Assembly: GCA_964446685.1 (NCBI GenBank)
Contig: CAYUPO010000015.1
Span: forward strand, 1-28,096
Source of the DNA: CAZWRN01 sp964446685
GTDB taxonomy: Bacteria > Patescibacteriota > Microgenomatia > Daviesbacterales > UBA10151
DNA: 28,096 nucleotides
Direction: 5' to 3'
Positions 8,006-16,270 of the stretch are shown one piece after another. A model generated the notes under the pieces. The model saw nothing but the letters and a program-made list of their open reading frames with translations. It searched no databases and was not told where the DNA came from. A program made the translations under genes and the position numbers. How positions within the stretch are numbered: the first letter of the stretch is position 1; each line of letters starts with the position of its first letter.

Positions 8006-9292
8006 ATGAAAATAACTTCAGTTCATGCCAGACAGATCCTTGATTCCCGCGGAAATCCGACTGTAGAAGCTGATGTAACTTTATCTGATGGCTCATTTGG
8101 CAGGGCTGCAGTGCCTTCCGGTGCTTCCACAGGCTCTCATGAAGCAGTTGAACTGCGCGACGGTGACAAAACCCGTTTTGGAGGAAAATCAGTCACCAAA
8201 GCTGTTGAAAATGTTAATACTCTTATTGCAGAAGCTTTAAAAGGTGAGGATCCGACCCGTCAGGACAAAATTGATGAACTGATGATTGAGCTTGATGGAA
8301 CTTCCAACAAAGGTAAGCTGGGAGCTAATGCTATTTTGGCAGTATCCCTGGCTGTAGCAAAAGCTGCGGCTGCTTCTCAGAAATTACCTCTCTACCAGTA
8401 TGTCTACAATTTACAAACTTCACCCGACAAGCTACTGATGCCTGTACCAATGATGAATATTATTAATGGTGGTAAACATGCTAAAGGCTCAACTGATATT
8501 CAGGAATTCATGATTATGCCTGTAGGAGCTCCTTCTTTTTCAGAAGGTTTACGAATGGGAACTGAAGTGTTTCATACTTTAGGAAAAGTATTGGATGCAG
8601 CAGGTTATTCTACAACAGTGGGTGATGAGGGTGGTTATGCTCCCAGTGTCAAAGGCGGTAATACTGAAGCTTTGGATCTGATAGCTCAGGCTGTAGAAAA
8701 AACCGGTTATCAACTTGGTGAAGATTTTGTTTTGGCTTTGGATGTGGCAGCCAGCGAGCTTTACATCATGGATCAATACAGGCTGGCAACAGAAGACCGC
8801 GGACTGACAACAGCCCAGATGGTTCAGTTTCTGAAAGAAATTTCCGAAAAGTATCCGGTAGCTTCGATTGAAGATGGATTGTCAGAAGATGATTGGCGGG
8901 GCTGGATGGATTTGACCAAAGAGATCGGAGAAAAAATCCAGTTAGTAGGAGATGATTTACTGGTAACCAATACTCAACGTTTGGGAGAGGCAATTGAGAA
9001 AAAGGCTGCTAATTCAATCTTAATTAAAGTAAACCAAATTGGCACTTTAACCGAAACCATCAAGGCTGTTGAAATGGCAAGAGCAGCAGGATGGACTGCT
9101 GTAATGTCCCACAGGTCGGGAGAAACAGAAGACACCACTATTTCCCATCTGGCTGTAGGTCTGGGGACTGGTCAGATAAAAACAGGCTCTCTTTGCCGAA
9201 GCGATAGAGTAGCCAAATACAATGAATTACTCAGAATTGAAGAAGAATTAGGAGATAAAGCCCATTATCCCGGAAAGAAAATTTTTAATTAA
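8006..9292 (+). CDS. eno: Enolase (phosphopyruvate hydratase)
   Basis: Glycolytic enzyme interconverting 2-phosphoglycerate and phosphoenolpyruvate. The frame opens at ATG 7988, but the family begins at MKITSVHARQILDSRGNPT; ATG 8006 gives this start, sits 7 bases after the -10 box, and makes a 428-residue protein of normal length. Conserved parts visible: SRGNPTVEADV, SGASTGSHEA, NIINGGKHA, GDEGGYAPS, IEDGLSEDDW with VGDDLLVTN (Mg2+ ligands), ILIKVNQIGTLTE (catalytic Lys) and MSHRSGETED. It is cytoplasmic. gpmA follows after 1 base, so the two consecutive steps of lower glycolysis are co-expressed. Confidence 0.97.
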   Translation: MKITSVHARQILDSRGNPTVEADVTLSDGSFGRAAVPSGASTGSHEAVELRDGDKTRFGGKSVTKAVENVNTLIAEALKGEDPTRQDKIDELMIELDGTSNKGKLGANAILAVSLAVAKAAAASQKLPLYQYVYNLQTSPDKLLMPVPMMNIINGGKHAKGSTDIQEFMIMPVGAPSFSEGLRMGTEVFHTLGKVLDAAGYSTTVGDEGGYAPSVKGGNTEALDLIAQAVEKTGYQLGEDFVLALDVAASELYIMDQYRLATEDRGLTTAQMVQFLKEISEKYPVASIEDGLSEDDWRGWMDLTKEIGEKIQLVGDDLLVTNTQRLGEAIEKKAANSILIKVNQIGTLTETIKAVEMARAAGWTAVMSHRSGETEDTTISHLAVGLGTGQIKTGSLCRSDRVAKYNELLRIEEELGDKAHYPGKKIFN

Positions 9293-9293
9293 T

Positions 9294-9926
9294 ATGGCTA
9301 AATTAATCTTAGTTCGTCACTCTAAATCTGAATGGAATGTTTTGGGAAAGTGGACCGGGTGGACTGATGTTGATCTGAATGAAGAAGGCAGGACTGATGC
9401 TGTTCGAACAGCTGAAGCTTTGAAAGACATCCAAATTGATCAGGCATTTGTCTCAAATTTGAAAAGAGCACAGCAGACTTTAGAAATTATTTTGGCAGAA
9501 ATTGATCAGACAGATGTTCCGACAACTAAAACTGAAGCGTTGAATGAAAGAAATTACGGAATATACACCGGAAAAAATAAATGGGAAGTTAAAGAAGAGG
9601 TTGGGGAAGAGGAGTTTCAGAATATCAGACGTGGTTGGGAACACCCAATTCCGGAAGGTGAAACAATGAAAAAAGTCTATGAAAGAGTAGTTCCTTTTTA
9701 TGAAAATGAAGTTTTACCACTTTTAAAAACAGGCAAAAATGTCATTTTAGCCGCTCATGGCAATTCACTCAGAGCACTCGTTAAATACTTGGAAGATCTT
9801 TCAGTTGAAGAACTAGTGGCTCTTGAGTTTGGTATTGGAGAAGCCTATGTTTACGAAGTTGATGAATCAGGGAAAATTATTCAAAAAGAGATCCGCGCCA
9901 AAAATCCTCTGGCAGGCAAACAATAA
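9294..9926 (+). CDS. gpmA: 2,3-bisphosphoglycerate-dependent phosphoglycerate mutase
   Basis: Converts 3- to 2-phosphoglycerate, the step before enolase, which is encoded directly upstream. Motifs of dPGM are present: LVRHSKSEWN (6-15, phosphohistidine H9), TGWTDVDLNEEG (21-32), SNLKRAQQT (54-62), LNERNYGIYTGKNK (83-96, acid residue E85), RRGWEHPIPEGE (112-123) and AAHGNSLRAL (153-162, second catalytic His155). The usual RHG is RHS here. At 210 residues it is shorter than typical GpmA (about 230-250). The TGW..DLNE and LNERNYG motifs separate it from the generic histidine phosphatase at 2837. Confidence 0.93.
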   Translation: MAKLILVRHSKSEWNVLGKWTGWTDVDLNEEGRTDAVRTAEALKDIQIDQAFVSNLKRAQQTLEIILAEIDQTDVPTTKTEALNERNYGIYTGKNKWEVKEEVGEEEFQNIRRGWEHPIPEGETMKKVYERVVPFYENEVLPLLKTGKNVILAAHGNSLRALVKYLEDLSVEELVALEFGIGEAYVYEVDESGKIIQKEIRAKNPLAGKQ

Positions 9927-9962
9927 TTCCTATTAAGATTCCTTTAAGTAACAGTGCTATTT

Positions 9963-10119
9963 TGTCATCCTGAATTTATTTCAGGATCTATAAACAGTTT
10001 TAATAATATAGAGTTAATGATTATCTTCAACTTTATTAAGTTCGTAACAGTGTCAGATGCTGAAACCCTTGAACAAATTCAGGGTCCTGAGTTTATAGAA
10101 GGACTAGTTCAGCATGACA
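9963..10119. repeat. REP-like repeat, copy 3 (composite)
   Basis: Left part 9963-9989 matches the arm of copy 1 in sequence and length (TGTCATCCTGAA, then TTCAGGATCT). Right part 10055-10119 begins AGATGCTGAAAC and ends TTCAGCATGACA, with an inner palindrome CCCTTGAACAAATTCAGGG at 10067-10085. About 65 AT-rich bases lie between the two parts. It occupies the space between the convergent gpmA and ddl genes, where it may stop transcription from both sides. Confidence 0.65.
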
Positions 10120-10147
10120 AGGGTATGTTTAGAAAAAGTATTAAGAG

Positions 10148-11329
10148 TTAATTTTTAGAACCTTTAATCTCTCCTGAAGCCATTTGAGATAGGAGACCTG
10201 ATTCAAAGACATATTGGGTTTTTGACTGATTTTCAGCTCTTTTTTGGGCGAATTCGATTAATTTATCTAGTAATTCCTGATAATTTACCCCTGATTTTTC
10301 CCATAAATAATAGGCTAGTGATCCAGGAGGGGAGTTGACCTCATTGATCCAGAATTTGTTTTTTTTGGGATCCACAAAATAATCTACTCTGATAACTCCA
10401 CAACCATTTAACTCTGAGAAAACAATTTTAGTAGTTTTTTGAATCTCCTCTGTTAATTCTTTGCTAATCGGAGCAGGAATGATCCGGGATAATGTTTCCA
10501 TACCACCAGCTCCTTTTGAACCATTTTTACCTCCACCACGCATATATTTGTCAGTGAATGAAAGAACATCTTTAGAAGGTATAGGCTGCTCACAGACTGA
10601 AGCTTCTATGTGTTCATAACCCATAGCCGAACAATTTACTTCAATTAACCCTTCAAAAGCTTCTTCAATAATGACTGATTCGGAATAAGTAAAAGCCACT
10701 TCAATTGCAAATTGTAGTTCATCTTCATTATTGGCTTTTCCAACTCCAATACTGGATCCAGCTGTACCAGGTTTTACAAACAGAGGGAATTTTAAAAGAT
10801 TTTTAATATGTTTTAAACAGGTTTTTGAATCAGTATTCCAGTAATGGCGCAAGACTGAAGTAAAAGGGGCAGTCGGAATACCAAGTGTCTGAAATATTTG
10901 CTTTGCCACAAATTTATCCATTGCAATAGCAGAGCCAAGAACATTTAAGCCCACATAAGGTATCTGATACATTTCAAATATTCCCTGAATACAGCCATCT
11001 TCACCAAATGAACCATGAAACAAAGGAAATGCGACATCTAAAGGAATAAATTTACCAAAAAGTCCCTGCAGCATTAGTCCGCCCTGACCATTTTTTCTGC
11101 CAAAAGAGACCTGTTTGGAGGAAAAAAGTAGAGAATTGATATCTTGGTAGTTTTTAATATGCAAAAATTTAGGATTTGTAAAAAATTCTCCGGCTTTGGA
11201 GACATATATTGGAACTATATGATATTTTTCTTTATTAATATTTTCGTAAGCCTGAAGAGCCGAGACCACCGAAACTTCATGCTCAGTAGAGCGCCCTCCA
11301 AAAAACAAACCAACAGTTATTTTTGTCAT
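10148..11329 (-). CDS. ddl: D-alanine--D-alanine ligase
   Basis: ATP-grasp ligase making the D-Ala-D-Ala dipeptide used by MurF. The N-terminal FFGGRSTEHEVSVVSA holds the family EHEVSV motif; HGSFGEDGCIQG, YVGLNVLGSAIAMDK, FVKPGTAGSSIGVGKA (ATP-grasp loop), RVDYFVDP and NEVNSPPGS (metal-binding Glu and Asn) follow in order. At 393 residues it is somewhat longer than typical Ddl (300-370). Typical enzymes read NEVNTLPG near the D-Ala site; here it is NEVNSPPGS. That could influence the second substrate (D-Ala versus D-Lac or D-Ser), which sequence alone cannot settle. It is the only minus-strand gene in this part and stands divergent from the 11418 gene. Confidence 0.93.
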   Translation of the reverse strand: MTKITVGLFFGGRSTEHEVSVVSALQAYENINKEKYHIVPIYVSKAGEFFTNPKFLHIKNYQDINSLLFSSKQVSFGRKNGQGGLMLQGLFGKFIPLDVAFPLFHGSFGEDGCIQGIFEMYQIPYVGLNVLGSAIAMDKFVAKQIFQTLGIPTAPFTSVLRHYWNTDSKTCLKHIKNLLKFPLFVKPGTAGSSIGVGKANNEDELQFAIEVAFTYSESVIIEEAFEGLIEVNCSAMGYEHIEASVCEQPIPSKDVLSFTDKYMRGGGKNGSKGAGGMETLSRIIPAPISKELTEEIQKTTKIVFSELNGCGVIRVDYFVDPKKNKFWINEVNSPPGSLAYYLWEKSGVNYQELLDKLIEFAQKRAENQSKTQYVFESGLLSQMASGEIKGSKN

Positions 11330-11336
11330 CAGTATT

Positions 11337-11342
11337 ATTCTA
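11337..11342 (-). promoter_or_regulatory. -10 box of ddl
   Basis: On the minus strand TAGAAT ends 7 bases before the ATG at 11329, again predicting little or no leader. It is divergent from the promoter at 11382-11409. Confidence 0.5.
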
Positions 11343-11381
11343 GAATGAATTCTTCAAAATAACAAATTAAATGACTTATAG

Positions 11382-11409
11382 TTGCAAAAAGAAGTCGTCC
11401 TGCTATAAT
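11382..11409 (+). promoter_or_regulatory. Promoter for the 11418 gene
   Basis: TTGCAA (11382-11387), 16-base spacer, extended -10 TGCTATAAT (11401-11409). The ATG follows 8 bases later, so the leader is 0-2 bases. Confidence 0.65.
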
Positions 11410-11417
11410 CCCTTTCA

Positions 11418-11957
11418 ATGTACAGAATAGAATTTGATCATTCACAAGTTATAACTCCATCTGATGATGACCTGGATCGTATTGCAAAAGTAGACATGCA
11501 TGCAGCAAATCTGTTAGCTGAACTTTACCGATCTCACAAACATACAAGAAGTGCTCAGATATTAATTGATAATGGTGAAATTAATGATGGACAAATTACA
11601 GGAGTAAGAATGTTATATGATAATTTTCCCTCGATTGCTGTTAAAGATATTTGTTTAGTTAGAATACCACAAAATGCATTTAGACAGGCTTCACGCAGAG
11701 TTGAGACTCTTCCAATTGACGATCAGTTATTAAAAAGAAGTATTCCACAAATTTCAGACCCCCTTATTTATACTAAACCTTCTGTTTTGGCTGCTATAGA
11801 AATTATATCTAACATTTCAAATGTTCAAGTTCCTACAGCTATAAGAATAGCCTACCCAATAGATTATGAGGCAGAAACATTTGGATATAAGCCTAAACAA
11901 GTTGGTGCAAATTATGCGCAGTTTTTACTTGCCAAATATAATGCTATTTGTCTCTAA
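11418..11957 (+). CDS. Protein of unknown function (179 aa)
   Basis: I do not recognise the family. The product is soluble, mixed alpha/beta, with no signal peptide. It starts with a beta-like segment (MYRIEFDHSQVI), then a helical DDDLDRIAKVDMHAANLLAELYR, an Arg-rich middle with FRQASRRVETL, and a C-terminal AYPIDYEAETFGYKP region. It has a strong extended -10 promoter and is followed by an intrinsic terminator at 11995-12014, so it appears to be a monocistronic unit between ddl and gyrA. No function is proposed. Confidence 0.8.
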   Translation: MYRIEFDHSQVITPSDDDLDRIAKVDMHAANLLAELYRSHKHTRSAQILIDNGEINDGQITGVRMLYDNFPSIAVKDICLVRIPQNAFRQASRRVETLPIDDQLLKRSIPQISDPLIYTKPSVLAAIEIISNISNVQVPTAIRIAYPIDYEAETFGYKPKQVGANYAQFLLAKYNAICL

Positions 11958-11994
11958 AGCTTGCACTAAAGGAGCTATTGTGCTTTAATGATTC

Positions 11995-12014
11995 AAGCCC
12001 AAAAGGCTTTTTTT
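11995..12014 (+). terminator. Rho-independent terminator
   Basis: Stem AAGCC (11995-11999) and GGCTT (12005-12009) with loop CAAAA, followed by a run of T to 12014. It lies 38 bases after the stop of the 11418 gene and just before gyrA. Confidence 0.7.
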
Positions 12015-12020
12015 ATGGCA

Positions 12021-12029
12021 TGATATTCT
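12021..12029 (+). promoter_or_regulatory. Possible extended -10 for gyrA
   Basis: TGATATTCT fits an extended -10 (TGn plus TATTCT), giving a leader of about 20 bases without Shine-Dalgarno before the gyrA ATG at 12057. No -35 is recognisable, as the preceding DNA is the terminator. Confidence 0.35.
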
Positions 12030-12056
12030 CATGAATAGATTAAGAACTTCTTAGCA

Positions 12057-14845
12057 ATGGACGATAATAAACCCGCTTTACCAGAACAAAATATCGGAAG
12101 GATTCAAGCTCAGCCGATCGTGGAAGAGATGCAAAAATCTTACCTTGATTACGCAATGAGTGTTATTGTTTCCCGTGCTTTACCCGATGTCAGAGATGGA
12201 TTAAAACCAGTACAAAGAAGGATAATTTATGCGATGCATCAGCAGGGACTGCATCATAGTTCACGTTATCAGAAATCAGCTGCTGTGGTCGGTGAGGTGC
12301 TGAAAAATTACCATCCCCATGGAGATGCACCGGTTTATGAAGCGATGGTTCGTATGGCTCAGGACTTTTCCATGCGTTATCCAATTGTTGATGGTCAGGG
12401 AAACTTTGGTTCAATCGATGGGGATTCGCCAGCTGCTATGCGTTATACCGAAGCCCGTTTAGCCCTGATCTCCGATGAAATGCTGCGGGATATCAATAAA
12501 GATACTGTTAATTTTTCTCCTAACTATTCAGATTCAACAGAAGAACCAGATCTTTTGCCAACATTGTTACCAAACTTACTTTTAAATGGAGCATCTGGAA
12601 TTGCTGTTGGAATGGCCACTCAGATCCCTCCGCATAATTTAGGCGAAGTTTTTGATGCTTTAATTTATCTGATTGATCACCCGGTTATTGAAGCTGTGGC
12701 CGCTAAAAACGGAGAAGCAGAGGAAAAAGTTGAGCCGGCGGCGGTTATACTTGAAGCTGAATCTCAGGGTCAGTGGATTGATGAACAGGTTCAGAAAGGT
12801 TTCCGTTCCTCAGCGACTGTGGAAGATCTGATGCAGTTTGTTAAAGGCCCTGATTTTCCAACCGGAGCTTCTATTTATGATATTACTGAGATCCAGCAGG
12901 CTTATACAACAGGTCGGGGAAGAATTGTCATCCGGGCTAAAGCCGAAATTGAAGAAACTAAAAGTGGCAGATTTGACATTATCGTGACTGAACTGCCATA
13001 TCAGGTCAATAAAGCTGTACTGATTGCCAAAATTGCTGATCTGGTCAAGGATAAAAAAATTGATGGAATCTCCGATCTGCGGGACGAATCTGACAGACGA
13101 GGTATGCGGATTGTAGTTGAACTTAAAAGAGATGCTAAACCCCAGTCCGTTTTAAACAACCTCTACAAACACACTTCAATGCAAAATGTCTTTAATGTGA
13201 ATATGGTTGCTTTAGCAGATGGTGTACCACATCTGATGAATTTAAAACGAATATTGGAAGAGTTTGTCACTCACCGCCAGATTGTGATCAGAAGAAGAAC
13301 TGAGTTTGAACTCCGGGAAGCCAAAGCCAGAGAACATATTCTGGAAGGACTAAAAATTGCTGTAGATAATATTGATGCGGTAATTAAAATTATCCGTGAA
13401 AGTAAAGATTCGGAAGAAGCACGAACGAACTTAATGACCAAGTTTAAGCTGTCACCAATTCAGGCGACCGCTATTTTGGATATGCAGTTAAGACGTCTGG
13501 CTGCATTGGAACGGCTTAAGATCGAAGAAGAATTAAAGTTAGTCAGAGAATTAATTGCTTATTTAGAAGACCTTTTAGCACATCCTGAAAAAATCCTGAA
13601 AGTAGTCAAAGAAGAACAAACTAAAGTCAGAGAAAAATATGCGGATGACAGAAGAACCAGAGTCTATAAACAAAAAGTTGGCGAATTTTCAGAAGAAGAT
13701 CTAGTGGCTGATGAAGCAACCATCGTGACAGTCACTCAGGGTGGATATGTCAAAAGACAGGCACCGGCAACATTCAGGACTCAGGCCAGAGGCGGAAAAG
13801 GTGTATCTGGAATAACCACCAAAGAAGAAGATGCAGTAAGCCATATTTTTTACACCCGAACGCTGGACAATATTCTTTACTTTACAGATAAAGGACGAGT
13901 TTTTCAGTTGAAAGTCTGGGAAGTACCAGAAGCTTCCCGAGTGGCCAAAGGTCAGGCAATAGTGAACCTGATTAACATTGAACAGGGTGAAAAAATTACT
14001 GCAATTTTGGCAGTAAAAGCCAAAGATACTACCAAGTTCCTCTTTATGTGTACTCAAAAAGGTAATGTTAAAAAGACATCGATTGAAGAATATGCCAATA
14101 TCCGCAAAAACGGTCTGATCTCAATCAAGCTTGACGCAGGCGATATGTTGAAGTGGGTAGTTCCGACAAGCGGTAATGATGATGTGATCATTGTCTCTTA
14201 TGAAGGTCAGTCAATCCGATTTGCTGAATCTCAGGTCAGAGCAACTCATCGTGATACCTCTGGTGTCCGGGGAATAATGCTTAGCAAAAATGATGAAGTA
14301 GTATCTATGAACCTGGTAAGTCACGCCAGTGGAACAGTTTTGGTAATAATGCAAAACGGTCTGGGCAAAAAAACACCAATCAGCGCCTGGAAAAGACAGG
14401 GTAGAGGAGGAACAGGTATAAAAGCAGCTCAGGTCACACCAANNNNNNNNNNNNNNNNNNNNNNNNNNNNNNNNNNNNNNNNNNNNNNNNNNNNNNNNNN
14501 NNNNNNNNNNNNNNNNNNNNNNNNNNNNNNNNNNNNNNNNNNTGGAAAAGACAGGGTAGAGGAGGAACAGGTATAAAAGCAGCTCAGGTCACACCAAAAA
14601 CAGGCAAAATAGTGACAGCTCAACTGGTAAATCCGGAAGATGACATGCTGGTTTTGACCAGTAACAAAGGTCAGTTGATCAAACTCAACTTAAAAGATGT
14701 TCCAACTCTGCAAAGACAAACTCAGGGTGTGATCCTGATGCGAATGCGAGAAGGTGAACAAGTAGCAGCAGCCACAATCGTTTCTTCCAAAGAACAGGGT
14801 CAGGATGCTCCTGATGCGAATGATGAAACCAAAAAAAGTAAATAG
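12057..14845 (+). CDS. gyrA: DNA gyrase subunit A (interrupted by an assembly gap)
   Basis: Breakage-rejoining subunit of DNA gyrase. The active-site Tyr130 is in AAMRYTEARL; QRRIIYAM, HPHGD (87-91 region), DGQGNFGSIDGD and GIAVGMATQIPPHN are all present. The C-terminal beta-pinwheel has a GyrA-box QARGGKG (576-582; usual QRRGGKG). About 44 extra residues (about 210-253, acidic) are inserted between YLIDHP and TVEDLMQ relative to E. coli. The quinolone-contact positions equivalent to E. coli Ser83 and Asp87 are Ala91 and Glu95. The gene contains 100 N (14443-14542) flanked by the same 55 bases on both sides. Removing 155 bases restores one frame of about 877 residues ending in VSSKEQ...KKSK, a normal length. 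As written, the frame breaks at the gap. Confidence 0.96.
14443..14542. other. Scaffold gap of 100 N inside gyrA
   Basis: Exactly 100 N, the conventional filler for a gap of unknown size. The 55 bases before it (14388-14442) are identical to the 55 bases after it (14543-14597), so the two contigs overlap and no sequence is missing. Confidence 0.95.
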
Positions 14846-14938
14846 GTAATGCTTCGACTTGGCTCAGCAAGTAATTGATTTACAGTTTGATCTCAAAAAT
14901 ATATTTTTCCTGAGCGAGTCTTCGAGTCGAAGGATTAC
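14846..14938. repeat. Palindromic intergenic repeat of the GTAATSCTTCGACT type
   Basis: Left arm GTAATGCTTCGACT (14846-14859) pairs with AGTCGAAGGATTAC (14925-14938) with one mismatch. Inner parts GGCTCAGCAAG and CCTGAGCGAGTC (from 14909) look like degenerate halves of the same palindrome. It starts directly after the gyrA stop, so it may serve as its 3' end. Confidence 0.7.
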
Positions 14939-14953
14939 ATCATTAATATGTCT

Positions 14954-14982
14954 TTGATACTTTTGATACTTCTTGTTATTAT
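14954..14982 (+). promoter_or_regulatory. Promoter of the 14989 gene
   Basis: TTGATA (14954-14959), 17-base spacer, extended -10 TGT-TATTAT (14974-14982). The ATG at 14989 follows 6 bases after the -10 box (leaderless). Confidence 0.7.
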
Positions 14983-14988
14983 TATCAT

Positions 14989-15228
14989 ATGAATCGTTTT
15001 ACCAAAAGATTCCATGTCACCAATTTTGAATCCAAACTTTCCCTTTTTACGATCTATTACTCCATGATAGGGCTAGTGATCGCTGTTTTGTTTGCTCTGT
15101 ATTACCGTTGGCCATGGTATGGCTATTTTAGTCCAGGATTTTTTGCCGTATTCGTCACCTGGCCGTATCAGTTAATCGGATTTATAAGAGATGTTCTATA
15201 CTTCGGCCTGGCAGGCAAACCAATATAA
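14989..15228 (+). CDS. Small membrane protein, unknown (79 aa)
   Basis: A 79-residue protein with a basic N-terminus (MNRFTKRFHV), one clear membrane segment at about 22-42 (IYYSMIGLVIAVLFALYY) and a second aromatic-rich hydrophobic segment at about 48-65 (PGFFAVFVTWPYQLIGF). The loop between them is rich in Trp, Tyr and Pro. I do not recognise the family. A strong promoter with an extended -10 supports it as a gene. It stands alone between gyrA and nfo. Confidence 0.75.
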   Translation: MNRFTKRFHVTNFESKLSLFTIYYSMIGLVIAVLFALYYRWPWYGYFSPGFFAVFVTWPYQLIGFIRDVLYFGLAGKPI

Positions 15229-15285
15229 CCAAGATCATTTGGATCAATATTTCTCTTTTTAGACCAGTTCAAATTATGTTTAGTT

Positions 15286-15294
15286 TGCTATAAT
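15286..15294 (+). promoter_or_regulatory. Extended -10 of nfo
   Basis: TGCTATAAT (15286-15294); the ATG at 15301 follows after 6 bases, predicting a leaderless transcript. No convincing -35, which is tolerable with an extended -10. Confidence 0.6.
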
Positions 15295-15300
15295 CTTTCC

Positions 15301-16164
15301 ATGCCTAAAATTGGTGCTCATGTATCTTCTGCTATTTCGCTTGAATATGCGTTTGATAAGGCGCAGAAAATTGGGGCTGAATGTTTTCAGATTTTTGTTT
15401 CTCCACCTCAGCAATGGGCTTTTACTTCACATGATAATGCAGAGATAGAAAGATTTAAAAATAAGGCTCAGGAGACTCAAATTGGACCAAATTTCATTCA
15501 CGGAACTTACTTAGTCAATCTGGGTACTGAAAAGCCTGAGCATTTGCAAAAATCCATTGACTGGTTAAATTATGGGATGGGAATGGCTGCCAAATTGGGT
15601 ATTTCAGGAGTTATTTTTCATACCGGATCCCATAAAGGCAGGGGAATGGATGAAGTCTTAGACCAGGTGGTGAGTGCTTTAAAAACTGTTCTTGAAAAAA
15701 ATGAGGCAGAATATGGCTCGCAGTATCAGTTACCAATGCTGATATTAGAGACATCAGCCGGAGCAGGGGGGAGTATTGGCAGGGATTTTGCGGAATTGGG
15801 GAAGATACTCAAACTAGTTCAGAATGACAGGCTGAAGATTTGTATTGATCTGGCGCATACATTTGCTGCAGGCTATGACTGGCGGGTAAATACTGATCAG
15901 ATTTTGGAGGAGTTTGATAGTGAAGTGGGGTTACAACATCTGGCAGCATTTCACGCGAATGATTCGAAAATGGATATTAATTCATACAAAGACAGACATG
16001 CCAATATTGGGGAAGGATTTTTAGGAACTGAAGCTTTTGGAATATTATTAAATCACCCAAAACTAAATGAAATCCCTTTTCTCTTGGAAGTTCCCGGATT
16101 TGCGGATGATGGACCTGATAAAGAGAATATCGATATTTTAAAATCCCTGAGGAAAAAGGGATAA
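15301..16164 (+). CDS. nfo: Endonuclease IV (apurinic/apyrimidinic endonuclease)
   Basis: Base-excision-repair AP endonuclease with a TIM barrel and trinuclear zinc site. Family landmarks in order: IGAHVSSA at the N-terminus, FIHGTYLVNL, FHTGSHKG (zinc His), LETSAGAGGSIG (zinc Glu), CIDLAHTFAAGYD (Asp and His), FHANDSKMD, RHANIGEGF and LLEVPGF. All zinc ligand motifs are intact and the 287-residue length is normal. It is monocistronic, with convergent transcription toward the P-type ATPase gene downstream. Confidence 0.96.
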   Translation: MPKIGAHVSSAISLEYAFDKAQKIGAECFQIFVSPPQQWAFTSHDNAEIERFKNKAQETQIGPNFIHGTYLVNLGTEKPEHLQKSIDWLNYGMGMAAKLGISGVIFHTGSHKGRGMDEVLDQVVSALKTVLEKNEAEYGSQYQLPMLILETSAGAGGSIGRDFAELGKILKLVQNDRLKICIDLAHTFAAGYDWRVNTDQILEEFDSEVGLQHLAAFHANDSKMDINSYKDRHANIGEGFLGTEAFGILLNHPKLNEIPFLLEVPGFADDGPDKENIDILKSLRKKG

Positions 16165-16170
16165 ATTACT

Positions 16171-16270
16171 ATTTCTAAACAAATTTCAAATTCAGAAAAC
16201 GAACTTTTTAGAAATTTGTACTTAGTCATTATTTAGAGCAGTTAGAAATTAGGGTAATTAGAAATTTTTA
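16171..16270. repeat. AT-rich intergenic palindrome, TTAGAAA family
   Basis: ATTTCTAAA (16171-16179) and TTTAGAAAT (16207-16215) are exact inverted copies; further TTAGAAATTAGG and ATTAGAAATTTTTAG copies follow to 16270. It fills the space between the convergent nfo and ATPase genes and overlaps the ATPase stop by 3 bases. Confidence 0.6.

Noticed and set aside
9954..10151. A 65-codon plus-strand ORF after gpmA
   Set aside because: It is the translation of REP-like copy 3 (HPEFISGS is a typical product of such repeats) and has no promoter or start context of its own.
12031..12054. Seven-codon upstream ORF before gyrA (MNRLRTS)
   Set aside because: Such short frames are common by chance and nothing in its sequence suggests an attenuator.
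14443..14542. Insertion or inactivation of gyrA at the N run
   Set aside because: The identical 55-base flanks show that the contigs overlap; no inserted sequence is needed to explain it.
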